Shown: positions 1 to 9,807 of the stretch, piece by piece
Position numbering within the stretch: the stretch's first letter is position 1
How the letters are laid out: each line of letters opens with the position of its first letter
Source of the DNA: Arthrobacter sp. EpRS71
Lineage (GTDB): Bacteria > Actinomycetota > Actinomycetes > Actinomycetales > Micrococcaceae
NCBI RefSeq assembly: GCF_001512285.1
Contig: NZ_LNUV01000003.1
Location: forward strand, 541,011-593,958
Direction of reading: 5' to 3'
Length of the DNA: 52,948 nucleotides
The notes under the pieces: generated by a model
The model's database searches: none
Told to the model about the DNA's origin: nothing
The model's input: the letters and a program-made list of their open reading frames with translations, nothing else
Position numbers and translations under genes: made by a program

Positions 1-64
1 AAGACCCACAGCGCCGATGGTACTGCACCCGGGAGGGTGTGGGAGAGTAGGACACCGCCGGACA
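1..64 (+). rRNA. rrf: 5S ribosomal RNA, 3' end (partial)
   Basis: The first ~64 bases match the conserved 3' half of actinobacterial 5S rRNA as I remember it: the AAGACCCACAGCGCCGATGG segment, the GGGAGAGTAGG loop and the closing CACCGCCGG strand that pairs with the 5' end of the molecule. The 5' half lies outside the window. A strong terminator follows directly, so this is the end of an rRNA operon. The exact 3' end is uncertain by a few bases. Confidence 0.9.
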
Positions 65-72
65 ACCATTCA

Positions 73-107
73 CGGGGAGCCCCGACCACACAGGTCGGGG
101 CTCCCCG
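73..107 (+). terminator. rRNA operon terminator
   Basis: GGGGAGCCCCGACC (74-87) pairs perfectly with GGTCGGGGCTCCCC (93-106) around a five-base loop, and C73-G107 extends the stem to 15 bp. It lies about ten bases after the 5S end. Only a short T run follows (CATTT), as is common in high-GC actinobacteria. Confidence 0.9.
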
Positions 108-113
108 CATTTA

Positions 114-375
114 ACAACCAAAACCACACAGCTCTCTGCCTGGCGTGATGGCTCCCATGACCGATGAGCGCCGGTGGTGCGGGGCGACTGGGAAGCGTCG
201 CGCTTGTGAGACTTGCCACGGGACGCCCCATAGCGGTCCTCAGCGTTCTGTCGCTGCGGCGGGGTCGAATAGAATTGAATCAGATATACGAGTCGGCAGC
301 TGCGTGCTGCTGGCGGCGTGACAACGAAATAAGGGTTATGAGCGACTACGCACGCGCCAGTGGTCGGCTCGCAAC
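114..375. other. intergenic region without a convincing gene
   Basis: Between the rRNA terminator and the first protein gene I see no supportable gene. One open frame of 77 codons (164-397) has no plausible Shine-Dalgarno site, no recognisable motif, and runs over the ribosome binding site of the next gene. The AT-richer stretch near 265-295 is the best place for a promoter, but I cannot define -35 and -10 boxes. Confidence 0.5.
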
Positions 376-389
376 AGGAGGAATCCACC

Positions 390-2345
390 ATGGCTGAGCA
401 CAACGGCGGCAATCGCGGCGGTAATCGCGGAAACTTCGGCGGGAACCGGGACGACCGCGGTTCGTACCGCCCCAACAACAACTCCGGCGGGGACCCTCGT
501 GGGTTCCGTTCCAGGGAAAACCGGGACGGTAATGATCGTCCGGCTCGTGACGGTGAGCGCCGTCCCTTTAACAGTGATCGTGGGGATCGTCCTGCCCGTG
601 ATGGTGAGCGTCGTTCCTTCGGTGGCGACCGCGACCGCAAGCCTTTCGGCGATCGTAATGATCGTCCCGCCCGTGATGGCGAGCGTCGTCCCTTTAACAA
701 TGACCGTGGCGATCGGCCTGCCCGCGATGGTGGGCGTCGTTCATTCGGGGATCGTAATGATCGTCCCGCCCGTGATGGTGAACGTCGCTCCTTCGGTGGC
801 GACCGCGACCGCAAGCCTTTCGGGGATCGTAATGATCGTCCCGCCCGTGATGGTGAACGTCGCTCCTTCGGTGGCGACCGCGACCGCAAGCCTTTCGGGG
901 ATCGTAATGATCGTCCTGCCCGTGATGGTGAGCGTCGTCCGTTCAACAATGACCGTGGCGATCGTAAGCCCTTCGGCGACCGGCCCGAGCGTGGACCGCG
1001 GAACTTTGATGGTCCCCGCCGCGACAACGATGACCGTCGCTCCTTCGGTGGCGACCGCGACCGCAAGCCGTTCGGTGATCGTAATGATCGTCCTGCCCGT
1101 GATGGTGAGCGTCGTCCGTTCAACAATGACCGCGGTGACCGCAAGCCCTTCGGCGACCGGCCCGAGCGTGGACCGCGGAGCTTTGATGGTCCCCGCCGCG
1201 ACAACGGCGACCGTCGCTCCTTCGGTGGCGACCGCGACCGGAAGTCCTTTGGTGGCGACCGCGACCGCAAGCCCTTCGGCGACAGGCCCGAACGGGGCGG
1301 CGAGCGTCGTTCCTTTGGTGGGGACCGCAACGAACGGGGTGGCGCATGGGAAGAGCGTCCTGCACGGGTTCCCAACGCCAAGGACATCCGCAGCGCCAAC
1401 CGACCCGACCGTGAGCGTTCCCCCGAAATTGATGAGGACGTCACGGGCAAGGAACTCGACCGCGCTACGGGCCACCAGATCAAGACCCTTGAGGAGCAGA
1501 GCGCAGGGTGGGTTGCCAAGCACCTGGTGATGGCCGGGCGTCTGATCGACATTGAGCCCGAACTTGCCTTCCAGCATGCCCTTGCTGCAAGCCGGCGCGG
1601 TGGACGCCTTTCAGTAGTACGTGAAGCGGTAGGCCTGACCGCTTACGCCGCCGGCCACTACGGCGAAGCGCTGCGTGAATTCCGTACCTACCGCCGCATC
1701 AGTGGGTCCAACGTGCACTTGCCGGTGATGGCCGACTGCGAGCGTGGCCTCGGCCGTGCTGACCGTGCACTGGACATGGTCCGCTCTCCCGAAGCCCAGG
1801 ATCTTGACGCTCCGGGCAAGGTTGAGCTCGCCATTGTTGCCTCCGGCGCACGTGCAGACCTCAATCAGCTGGATGCTGCTGTCAGCGAGCTCGAGATCCC
1901 ACAGCTGGACATCAACCGGGCCTTCTCTTACAGCCCGCGCCTCTTCCGCGCATACGCTGAAGCGTTGGCTGCGGTGGGTCGTACTGAGGAAGCCGATAAG
2001 TGGGCCCGCCAGGCGCTCGTTGCTGAGAGCGCCTTGGGTGTTGGCGACTTCGCTGAGCCCGAAATTCTTGATCTTGGCTGGGACGAGCAGGAAGAAGCAG
2101 ACGCCCGGAAGCCGCGCTTCGAGAAGCCGGCGCTGGACGCCGACGTCGTGAAGCCGGAAACGGAAACGGTCATTGTTGAGGCTGCAGCTGCCGACGTCGA
2201 GCATGATGAGGTTGAGCTTGATGATGCGGAATCGGACTACTTTGACTCCGATGACGCAGAATCTGACATCGATTCAGCTGAAGACGAGGTAGAGGCAAAA
2301 GACGAAGATACCGAGAACGAGGGCTCCGACTCCCAGCATGGCTGA
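390..2345 (+). CDS. Arg/Gly/Asp-repeat protein with C-terminal TPR-like domain
   Basis: The protein has 651 residues and begins at ATG 390 behind AGGAGG (376-381); an in-frame start further upstream lacks such a site. Three parts are visible. Residues ~1-318 are low complexity, built from repeats such as NDRPARDGERR, SFGGDRDRKPFGDR and PFNNDRGD, rich in Arg, Asp and Gly with regular Phe. Residues ~345-565 look alpha-helical with TPR-like periodicity (GHYGEALREFRTYRRI, RAYAEALAAVGRTEEADKWA). The last ~80 residues are strongly acidic. By position before a HAD phosphatase, tlyA, nadK and recN it corresponds to the TPR protein Rv1691, to which the repeat region seems to be an addition. Relatives are sometimes labelled primosomal protein, which I cannot support. 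RGG-like tracts often bind RNA or drive condensation; that role is inferred. The stop overlaps the next start by 8 bases, suggesting coupling. Confidence 0.85.
   Translation: MAEHNGGNRGGNRGNFGGNRDDRGSYRPNNNSGGDPRGFRSRENRDGNDRPARDGERRPFNSDRGDRPARDGERRSFGGDRDRKPFGDRNDRPARDGERRPFNNDRGDRPARDGGRRSFGDRNDRPARDGERRSFGGDRDRKPFGDRNDRPARDGERRSFGGDRDRKPFGDRNDRPARDGERRPFNNDRGDRKPFGDRPERGPRNFDGPRRDNDDRRSFGGDRDRKPFGDRNDRPARDGERRPFNNDRGDRKPFGDRPERGPRSFDGPRRDNGDRRSFGGDRDRKSFGGDRDRKPFGDRPERGGERRSFGGDRNERGGAWEERPARVPNAKDIRSANRPDRERSPEIDEDVTGKELDRATGHQIKTLEEQSAGWVAKHLVMAGRLIDIEPELAFQHALAASRRGGRLSVVREAVGLTAYAAGHYGEALREFRTYRRISGSNVHLPVMADCERGLGRADRALDMVRSPEAQDLDAPGKVELAIVASGARADLNQLDAAVSELEIPQLDINRAFSYSPRLFRAYAEALAAVGRTEEADKWARQALVAESALGVGDFAEPEILDLGWDEQEEADARKPRFEKPALDADVVKPETETVIVEAAAADVEHDEVELDDAESDYFDSDDAESDIDSAEDEVEAKDEDTENEGSDSQHG
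746..895 (+). repeat. exact 75-bp tandem duplication inside the repeat protein gene
   Basis: Bases 746-820 and 821-895 are identical by eye. The unit is 75 bp, or 25 codons, so copy-number change keeps the frame. A third, diverged copy starts at 896. The unit encodes one full GDRNDRPARDGERR plus SFGGDRDRKPF block. Confidence 0.85.
900..1206 (+). repeat. 177-bp higher-order repeat
   Basis: The segment starting GATCGTAATGATCGTCCTGC at 900 recurs at 1077, a period of 177 bp (59 codons). Each copy carries RNDRPARDGERR, PFNNDRGDRKPFGDRPERGPR and FDGPRRDN. The two copies differ at a few bases, for example encoding GPRNF versus GPRSF. This shows block duplication on top of the shorter 25-codon unit. 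Confidence 0.75.
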
Positions 2346-3324
2346 TTCACTGATTTCCTCCTTTGATGCCGTCCTTTCGGACTTGGACGGTGTGGTCTAT
2401 GCAGGACCACATGCCATCCCCGGTGCCGTGGAGGCGTTGCGGCGTCTCGAAACCGTGGACGTGGGTCTGGGGTATGTGACTAATAACGCCTCCCGCACCC
2501 CGGCCCAGGTTGCGGCGCATTTGCGTGAGCTGGGTGCCCCGGCGGAGGACCATCAAGTGGTCAGTTCCTCCCAGGCAGCAGGGGAGCTTTTGGCTTCCAT
2601 GCTGCCTGCGGGGGCGCATGTGCTCATTACTGGTAGTGCGGCATTGGCCCATGAGATCGAGTTGGTGGGGCTTAAGCCGGTGCACAGCGCCGCGGAATCC
2701 CCGGTGGCGGTGGTCCAAGGGTTTAACCCGGAGATCGGTTGGAAGGATCTGGCGGAGGCATCCTATGTTGTGGCTGGGGGAGCCATGTGGTTTGCCACGA
2801 ACACGGACATGTCCATTCCGCAGGCCCGTGGGATGGCGCCGGGGAATGGAACTTTGGTTGCCGCTGTGGCGGCGGCTACGGGTAAGAAGCCATTGGTGGC
2901 CGGCAAGCCCGAGGCGCCTCTCTTCCACGCAGCGGCGAAACGGTTGCATGCCCGTCACCCGCTGGTGGTGGGGGACCGTTTGGACACCGATATTCTGGGT
3001 GGCAACCGTGCAGGGTTTGCGACGGCGGCCGTCCTCACCGGGGTGGACACCACCCACACCATCCTTGCGGCGCGGACGGATGAACGTCCTGATTTCCTTC
3101 TGGCTGACTTGGAGGGTCTTTACGCGCCGTACCCGGAGGTTACCAGCGACGGCGATACGTTCCGTTGCGGTGCGGCTTCAGCAGTTGCCGGGAACGGCAC
3201 GGTGACCGTCACGGGAGACGAGGACGACCTCGACGCTTGGCGTGCGGCCTGTGCCGCGTGGTGGGCTGCGGTTCCCGACACGGACGTGGCACATGCGCCG
3301 CAGCTGGAATGGCGAAATCACTAG
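2338..3324 (+). CDS. HAD-IIA family sugar/glycerol phosphatase
   Basis: A 328-residue haloacid dehalogenase-type phosphatase of the NagD/4-nitrophenylphosphatase subfamily. Motif I is D15-L-D-G-V-V-Y-A-G with the nucleophile Asp15 and acid/base Asp17. VTNNASRTP (~47) is motif II, AGKPE (~188) carries the motif III Lys, and VGDRLDTDILGGNRAG (~211) is the metal-binding motif IV. The cap is of type C2 between motifs II and III. ATG 2338 lies inside the end of the preceding gene, which points to translational coupling. The M. tuberculosis gene in the same position, Rv1692, is a glycerol-3-phosphate phosphatase that recycles glycerol; that activity is likely here but inferred from position and family. 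The C-terminal ~70 residues after the core are typical of the actinobacterial form. Confidence 0.85.
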   Translation: MADSLISSFDAVLSDLDGVVYAGPHAIPGAVEALRRLETVDVGLGYVTNNASRTPAQVAAHLRELGAPAEDHQVVSSSQAAGELLASMLPAGAHVLITGSAALAHEIELVGLKPVHSAAESPVAVVQGFNPEIGWKDLAEASYVVAGGAMWFATNTDMSIPQARGMAPGNGTLVAAVAAATGKKPLVAGKPEAPLFHAAAKRLHARHPLVVGDRLDTDILGGNRAGFATAAVLTGVDTTHTILAARTDERPDFLLADLEGLYAPYPEVTSDGDTFRCGAASAVAGNGTVTVTGDEDDLDAWRAACAAWWAAVPDTDVAHAPQLEWRNH

Positions 3325-3333
3325 ACTGGTGCG

Positions 3334-3600
3334 ATGACCGAGCCCCAACATTCCGAGCCCTCACCTCCTGAGGTGGAACCTGAACGTCCTGCAGTGCAGT
3401 GGCCTGAGGCGCCGGTTCCCACGGGAGATCCTCTGGTGGACAGGGCTCTTAGCCTGCTGGATGGCGTCGTCGATTCGCCCGTCCCAGACCATGGGGAGCT
3501 GTACAGCGGCGTCCATGATGGGCTCTTGGAAGCTTTGGACGCGGAACCGGGACTTCCGGCACCACCTCAAAGCAGCCCGCGCCCGGAAGGCGACAGTTAA
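3334..3600 (+). CDS. small conserved-position protein of unknown function
   Basis: An 88-residue protein that I do not recognise by sequence. It is proline- and acid-rich at both ends, with a central segment (DPLVDRALSLLDGVVDSPVPDHGELYSGVHDGLLEALD) that can form two amphipathic helices. It has no signal peptide or membrane segment. It starts 9 bases after the HAD phosphatase and ends 3 bases before tlyA, so it is surely part of the operon. M. tuberculosis also has a short unknown gene here (Rv1693). The tight fit between two well-defined genes is the main support; no function can be assigned. Confidence 0.7.
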   Translation: MTEPQHSEPSPPEVEPERPAVQWPEAPVPTGDPLVDRALSLLDGVVDSPVPDHGELYSGVHDGLLEALDAEPGLPAPPQSSPRPEGDS

Positions 3601-3603
3601 CGA

Positions 3604-4416
3604 ATGCCAAGACTTGATCAGGAACTCGTCACCCGTGGGCTGGCGAGGTCGCGTACGCATGCCGCCAAACTCATCAGTGATGGCAAAGTCAGCTCGAACG
3701 GGCACGTCCTCCTCAAAGCAGCCCACCAGGTGGATGCTGAGACGGGGTTGGATGTCGAGTCCCATCTGGAAGACATTTACGTCAGCCGTGCCGGGCATAA
3801 GCTGGCCGGCGCGCTAAAGGCTTTCCCCGCCGTCGTGGTTTCCGGAAAGCGGTGTCTGGACGCTGGCGCCTCCACCGGCGGTTTCACTGATGTCCTGCTG
3901 CGACAGGGTGCCTCCCAGGTGGTGGCCGTGGATGTGGGGCATGGCCAACTGGTGGCCCACCTTCGGGATGATCCCAAGGTGGAAGTCCACGAAGGCCTCA
4001 ACGTGAGGTACATGACTCCGGAGCAGATCGGCGGCCCGGCCACGTTGACGGTGGCTGACTTGTCCTTCATTTCCTTGACGCTGGTCCTGTGGCCGCTCGC
4101 GCAGTGCACCGAGCCGGGCGGCGATATGGTCCTCATGGTCAAACCACAATTTGAGGTTGGCAAGGAACGCTTGAGCCGAACCGGTGTGGTGTCCTCGGAG
4201 AATGAACGACGCCGGGCGGTAGCCCAGGTGGCCCGGGCGGCAGTGGATGCCGGCCTTGAACTTCAGGACCTGGCAGCCAGCCCGCTTCCGGGCCAGGACG
4301 GAAATGTTGAATACTTCCTGTGGATGAAGCGCAGGATGTCCACGGTGTTGCCTAAGATCGAAGAGCGGGACGAGGACGTTGCTGCGTTGATCAAGAAACT
4401 CTGGCCGAACCACTAG
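3604..4416 (+). CDS. tlyA: TlyA family rRNA 2'-O-methyltransferase
   Basis: A 270-residue protein with an N-terminal S4 RNA-binding domain (RLDQELVTRGLARSRTHAAKLISDGKV, residues 3-29) followed by an FtsJ-type methyltransferase domain. The SAM-binding loop is CLDAGASTGGFTDVLL (~81-96), and the K-D-K-E type catalytic residues fit SRAGHKL, the Asp of VADLSFIS, the Lys of MVKPQFE and a later Glu. The mycobacterial homologue (Rv1694) methylates ribose at C1409 of 16S and C1920 of 23S rRNA and its loss gives capreomycin resistance. The gene lies between the small unknown gene and nadK, as in mycobacteria. The length is that of the family. Confidence 0.92.
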   Translation: MPRLDQELVTRGLARSRTHAAKLISDGKVSSNGHVLLKAAHQVDAETGLDVESHLEDIYVSRAGHKLAGALKAFPAVVVSGKRCLDAGASTGGFTDVLLRQGASQVVAVDVGHGQLVAHLRDDPKVEVHEGLNVRYMTPEQIGGPATLTVADLSFISLTLVLWPLAQCTEPGGDMVLMVKPQFEVGKERLSRTGVVSSENERRRAVAQVARAAVDAGLELQDLAASPLPGQDGNVEYFLWMKRRMSTVLPKIEERDEDVAALIKKLWPNH

Positions 4417-4428
4417 AAAGCAGATCCG

Positions 4429-5469
4429 ATGAGCAGGCGTGTACTTGTCCTTGCCCACACAGGGCGGGAGGAATCGCTCCGCGCAGCGTGGGATGCATGT
4501 ACGCAACTGCATGCCTCCGGTCTGGTTCCAGTGCTGCAGAAATCCGAACTCGCCGATATCGAACGTTTTTTCGGTGCGCTTGATACGCCCATCGAGATCC
4601 TCAATGATCACGTCAATCTGGAGGACGTGGAGTTGGTGATGGTCCTGGGCGGCGATGGCACCATCCTCCGCGCTGCTGAACTGGTCCGTGAGGTGGATGT
4701 CCCCCTGCTGGGTGTCAACCTGGGCCACGTGGGATTCCTTGCGGAAAGTGAACGCGCGGATCTGGCCCAGACAGTGGAATGGATAGCCAGCCGTCAGTAC
4801 ACGGTGGAAGAACGCATGACCATTGATGTCCAGGTGTGGGTCAAAGGCCAGAAGATTTGGCACACGTGGGCTTTGAACGAGGCTGCCATTGAGAAGGCCA
4901 ACCGGGAACGGATGTTGGAGGTTGTCACAGAGGTGGATGAGCGTCCGTTGACGTCGTTCGGCTGTGATGGTGTTGTTCTTGCGACGCCCACGGGTTCCAC
5001 GGCCTACGCCTTCTCCTCGGGAGGTCCCGTGGTGTGGCCCGAGGTTGAAGCTTTGGTCATTGTTCCCATCAGTGCACATGCGCTTTTTGCCAAGCCCTTG
5101 GTGGTGTCCCCGCGGTCCAAGCTGGCCGTGGAAATCATGAACCGGACCGACGCTTTGGGGGTCCTCTGGTGTGATGGCCGCCGTTCGGTGGATCTGCCGC
5201 CTGGCGCGCGCGTTGAAGTAACGCGGTCTGCCACCCCGGTACGGCTGGCCAGGACGCACAAGACCCCGTTCTCTGCGCGCTTGGTCCGCAAGTTCCAGCT
5301 TCCTATCCATGGCTGGCGTGGCCCGGCCCCTCGGAGCGGCGAAGTCCACACCGGTCCCATCCCTGTCATCCGGACCTTGTCACCGGCTCCGTTGCCCAGT
5401 CCCCGGGACTCCGATGCGTCCCAGGACCTGGGGTACGGTGAGCCATCAGACCCCACGAATGCGAAGTGA
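4429..5469 (+). CDS. nadK: NAD kinase
   Basis: ATP- or polyphosphate-dependent NAD kinase of 346 residues, which makes NADP from NAD in the cytosol. The diagnostic GGDGT motif is at 74-78 with catalytic Asp76, followed by LGVNLGHVGFLAE (~97) and the NE-containing NAD site (HTWALNEAAIEK, ~145). The glycine-rich TPTGSTAYAFSSGGPVVWP stretch (~186) binds NAD. The core ends near residue 292; the last ~50 residues are a Pro/Ser-rich tail beyond the usual domain and appear disordered. It starts 12 bases after tlyA and ends 3 bases before recN, so these are co-transcribed, matching Rv1694-Rv1696. Confidence 0.93.
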   Translation: MSRRVLVLAHTGREESLRAAWDACTQLHASGLVPVLQKSELADIERFFGALDTPIEILNDHVNLEDVELVMVLGGDGTILRAAELVREVDVPLLGVNLGHVGFLAESERADLAQTVEWIASRQYTVEERMTIDVQVWVKGQKIWHTWALNEAAIEKANRERMLEVVTEVDERPLTSFGCDGVVLATPTGSTAYAFSSGGPVVWPEVEALVIVPISAHALFAKPLVVSPRSKLAVEIMNRTDALGVLWCDGRRSVDLPPGARVEVTRSATPVRLARTHKTPFSARLVRKFQLPIHGWRGPAPRSGEVHTGPIPVIRTLSPAPLPSPRDSDASQDLGYGEPSDPTNAK

Positions 5470-5472
5470 ACC

Positions 5473-7212
5473 ATGCTCGAAGAACTCCGAATCCGTGACC
5501 TTGGCGTCATCACCGATGCCGCCCTGCCGCTAGGCCCTGGCCTCAGCGTCGTCACCGGCGAAACCGGTGCGGGCAAGACCATGGTGGTGACCGCCGTCGG
5601 ACTTCTTCTTGGCGCCCGTTCGGACGCCGGTGCCGTTCGCAGCGGAGCCAAATCCGCGTCGGCCGAGGCTGTGTTGAAGCTTGATCCCTCGCACAGTGCT
5701 GTGGAGCGCGCCAAGGAGGCCGGCGGCGAGGCGGAGGAGTTCGACGGCGTTGCTGAACTCCTGCTGGCCCGCACCGTGGGTGCCGACGGGCGCAGCCGTG
5801 CCTTCGTTGGCGGGCGCGCGGCACCGGTGGGTGTGTTGGCTGAGTTGGGTGAAAGCCTGGTGGTGGTCCATGGCCAGTCGGACCAGATCCGGCTCAAAAG
5901 CGCCACCGCGCAGCGGCACGCCTTGGACAGGTTCGCCGGCACACCTTTGGCCAAGACGCTGGGGGAGTACCAGGAGCTGTTCAACCACTGGAAGGCTATC
6001 CAGTCCGAACTTGAGACGCTGCGCCGCGAAGCCCGCGAGCGTTTGCGGGAGGCTGAGTCCTTGGACGTTGCCCTCAAGGAAATTGATGAAGTGGATCCCC
6101 AGCCGGGTGAGGATGAGACGCTCAAGGCAGAGGCTGTAAAGCTGGCAAACGTAGAAGAGTTGCGTTTGGCGGCAGCTGCTGCCCACGAGTCGCTCATTGC
6201 CGAAGAGTTCGGAGACGCCGGCGATGCCACCACCATGGTGGATGCCGCTAAACGGACGCTGGAGCACGTGGCGGAACATGACGAGGAACTTGGTTCCGCG
6301 GCACAACGGCTGGCCGAGGTGGGCTTCCTCCTCAATGACATTGCCGCCGAGTTGTCCAGCTACCAGGCTGCGCTGGACACGGAAGGCCCTGAGCGGCTCT
6401 CCGAAATCGAGGATCGCCGGGCTGCCCTGGCCAAACTGATTCGCAAATACGCGCCGAGTATTGATGAAGTGCTGGAGTGGGCTGCTACGGCGAGGACCCG
6501 CTTGGACGAGTTGCAGGACGATTCAAGCCGTATTGAGTCCTTGGACGCCGAGGTGGTTTCCGCGGAGGCGACCCTGCGCAAGCTGGCTTCGACCATCACC
6601 AAGGCCCGCCTCAAAGCTGCCAAGGACCTGTCATCCCGGGTCAGCGCCGAGCTGAAGGCCTTGGCCATGGCTGATGCCACCTTGATCATCGAGGTGGATG
6701 GCAGCGGCGCATTGGGCCCTTGGGGCACCGATGAGATCGCTTTCCTCCTCCAGCCCCACTCCGGAGCTCCGGCCAGACCCCTGGGCAAGGGAGCCTCCGG
6801 CGGTGAACTGTCCAGGGTCATGCTGGCGATCGAGGTAGTGCTTGCCGCCGTAGATCCTGTCCCGACGTTTGTCTTCGATGAAGTGGACGCCGGCGTGGGT
6901 GGGCGCGCCGCCGTGGAAATCGGACGCAGGCTGGCCATGCTTGCCCGGCACGTCCAGGTCCTGGTGGTGACGCACCTGCCGCAGGTGGCAGCGTTCGCCG
7001 ATCACCACATCCGCGTGACCAAAACTTCCGTGCGCGGCGCTGATGGGAAGACCACCACCGGCTTCACCTCCAGCGATGTGCAATTGCTGAGCGATGATGA
7101 GCGCGTCAAGGAGCTTGCCCGCATGCTGGCCGGCCAAGAGGATTCCGAGAGCGCACAGGCGCATGCCCAGGAATTGCTGGACGACGCCAAGCTCTTGCCG
7201 CAGCGGGCCTAG
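5473..7212 (+). CDS. recN: DNA repair protein RecN
   Basis: An SMC-like ATPase of 579 residues acting in double-strand break repair. Walker A is GETGAGKTM (~29-37) in the N-terminal half; residues ~150-390 are the coiled-coil arms rich in Glu, Ala and Leu. The ABC signature GKGASGGELSRVMLAIE (~439) and Walker B PTFVFDEVDAGVGG (~464) are in the C-terminal half, with the conserved VTHLPQVAAFADHHIRV (~499) containing the H-loop His. Length and order of motifs are as in the family. In mycobacteria and corynebacteria two further genes follow recN before pyrG; here only 157 bases separate them. No SOS box is visible directly upstream because the gene lies 3 bases behind nadK. Confidence 0.95.
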   Translation: MLEELRIRDLGVITDAALPLGPGLSVVTGETGAGKTMVVTAVGLLLGARSDAGAVRSGAKSASAEAVLKLDPSHSAVERAKEAGGEAEEFDGVAELLLARTVGADGRSRAFVGGRAAPVGVLAELGESLVVVHGQSDQIRLKSATAQRHALDRFAGTPLAKTLGEYQELFNHWKAIQSELETLRREARERLREAESLDVALKEIDEVDPQPGEDETLKAEAVKLANVEELRLAAAAAHESLIAEEFGDAGDATTMVDAAKRTLEHVAEHDEELGSAAQRLAEVGFLLNDIAAELSSYQAALDTEGPERLSEIEDRRAALAKLIRKYAPSIDEVLEWAATARTRLDELQDDSSRIESLDAEVVSAEATLRKLASTITKARLKAAKDLSSRVSAELKALAMADATLIIEVDGSGALGPWGTDEIAFLLQPHSGAPARPLGKGASGGELSRVMLAIEVVLAAVDPVPTFVFDEVDAGVGGRAAVEIGRRLAMLARHVQVLVVTHLPQVAAFADHHIRVTKTSVRGADGKTTTGFTSSDVQLLSDDERVKELARMLAGQEDSESAQAHAQELLDDAKLLPQRA

Positions 7213-7366
7213 CGTTTGGGGCGTAGCGGGCGATTCGGGCGTTGCGGCGGGGAAGTGCGAGCACCATCACATCCGTGCACTTATTCCGCCCGGGTCTTGC
7301 CTGGAATGCGGTGGTGAGCAACTATTGACCATTTGGGGAATCCGAACAGACGCTTGGAAGGCGTAA

Positions 7367-9115
<1,749 letters not shown>

Positions 9116-9142
9116 ACGCAAGATCTAACGAAGGACGGCGCG

Positions 9143-9805
9143 ATGCCCGGTATTTCTGAAACCCCCCGCACGTTAAGGCAGGTTTCGGACATGCCGAGCC
9201 CGCGCCGTCTTTTGTCTACCAACAAGGTTTACGAAGGCCGCATTTGGGACGTCGTCAGCGACTCCTTCCAGCTCAGCGAAGACACTGACACCCTGGTCCG
9301 CGACTACATCGACCATCCCGGTGCAGTGGCGGTTCTTCCCATGAACGTGGACGGCGAGATTCTTCTGCTCAAGCAGTACCGTCATCCCGTTGCCATGGAT
9401 CTCTGGGAGATCCCGGCGGGCCTGTTGGACGTGGAAGGCGAGGACTTCGTAGTGGGGGCTGCGAGGGAACTCGCTGAAGAAGCGGACCTGAATGCCGCCA
9501 CCTGGAACGTCCTGGCTGACTTCTTCAACTCTCCGGGCTCCTCCAGTGAGGCCATCCGCATCTATTTGGCGCGCGGTCTTAGCGATGTTCCTGAAGCGGA
9601 CCGCCATACGCGGACTGACGAGGAAGCGGAGATCGAGCTTCACTGGGTACCCCTGGATGATGCCGTGCGGGCAGTGCTTGAGGGCCGGCTGCACAACCCC
9701 TCGGCTGTGGTGGGCATCCTGGCCGCCGCAGCTGCGAAGGCTGATGGATTCACCAGCCTGCGGCCCGCCAACGCACCCTGGCCGGCCCACCCGAGCCAGC
9801 GCTGA
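9143..9805 (+). CDS. NUDIX hydrolase, ADP-ribose pyrophosphatase type
   Basis: A 220-residue NUDIX hydrolase. The NUDIX box runs from [21 protein letters not shown] (~93-113): the G-x5-E spacing is slightly loosened but RELAEE is intact for Mg binding. [23 protein letters not shown] and the [16 protein letters not shown] segment after the box are typical of ADP-ribose pyrophosphatases of the Rv1700 group, which clear ADP-ribose to AMP and ribose-5-phosphate. ATG 9143 follows an AAGGA site; ATG 9191 is an alternative that would remove a poorly conserved N-terminus. The gene ends 2 bases before xerD, so the two are coupled. Substrate is inferred from family and position. Confidence 0.88.
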   Translation: MPGISETPRTLRQVSDMPSPRRLLSTNKVYEGRIWDVVSDSFQLSEDTDTLVRDYIDHPGAVAVLPMNVDGEILLLKQYRHPVAMDLWEIPAGLLDVEGEDFVVGAARELAEEADLNAATWNVLADFFNSPGSSSEAIRIYLARGLSDVPEADRHTRTDEEAEIELHWVPLDDAVRAVLEGRLHNPSAVVGILAAAAAKADGFTSLRPANAPWPAHPSQR

Positions 9806-9807
9806 GC

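Noticed and set aside
164..397. 77-codon + strand open frame after the rRNA terminator
   Set aside because: No ribosome site, no motif, and it overlaps the start signal of the next gene.
741..1577. Long minus-strand open frame (278 codons) over the repeat region of the first gene
   Set aside because: It exists because the repeat unit has no stop in this register. It has no ribosome site and lies fully inside a gene with strong support. Kept only as a low-interest remark.
3814..6341. Two long minus-strand open frames opposite tlyA, nadK and recN
   Set aside because: Both are shadows of well-defined + strand genes, without ribosome sites or motifs.
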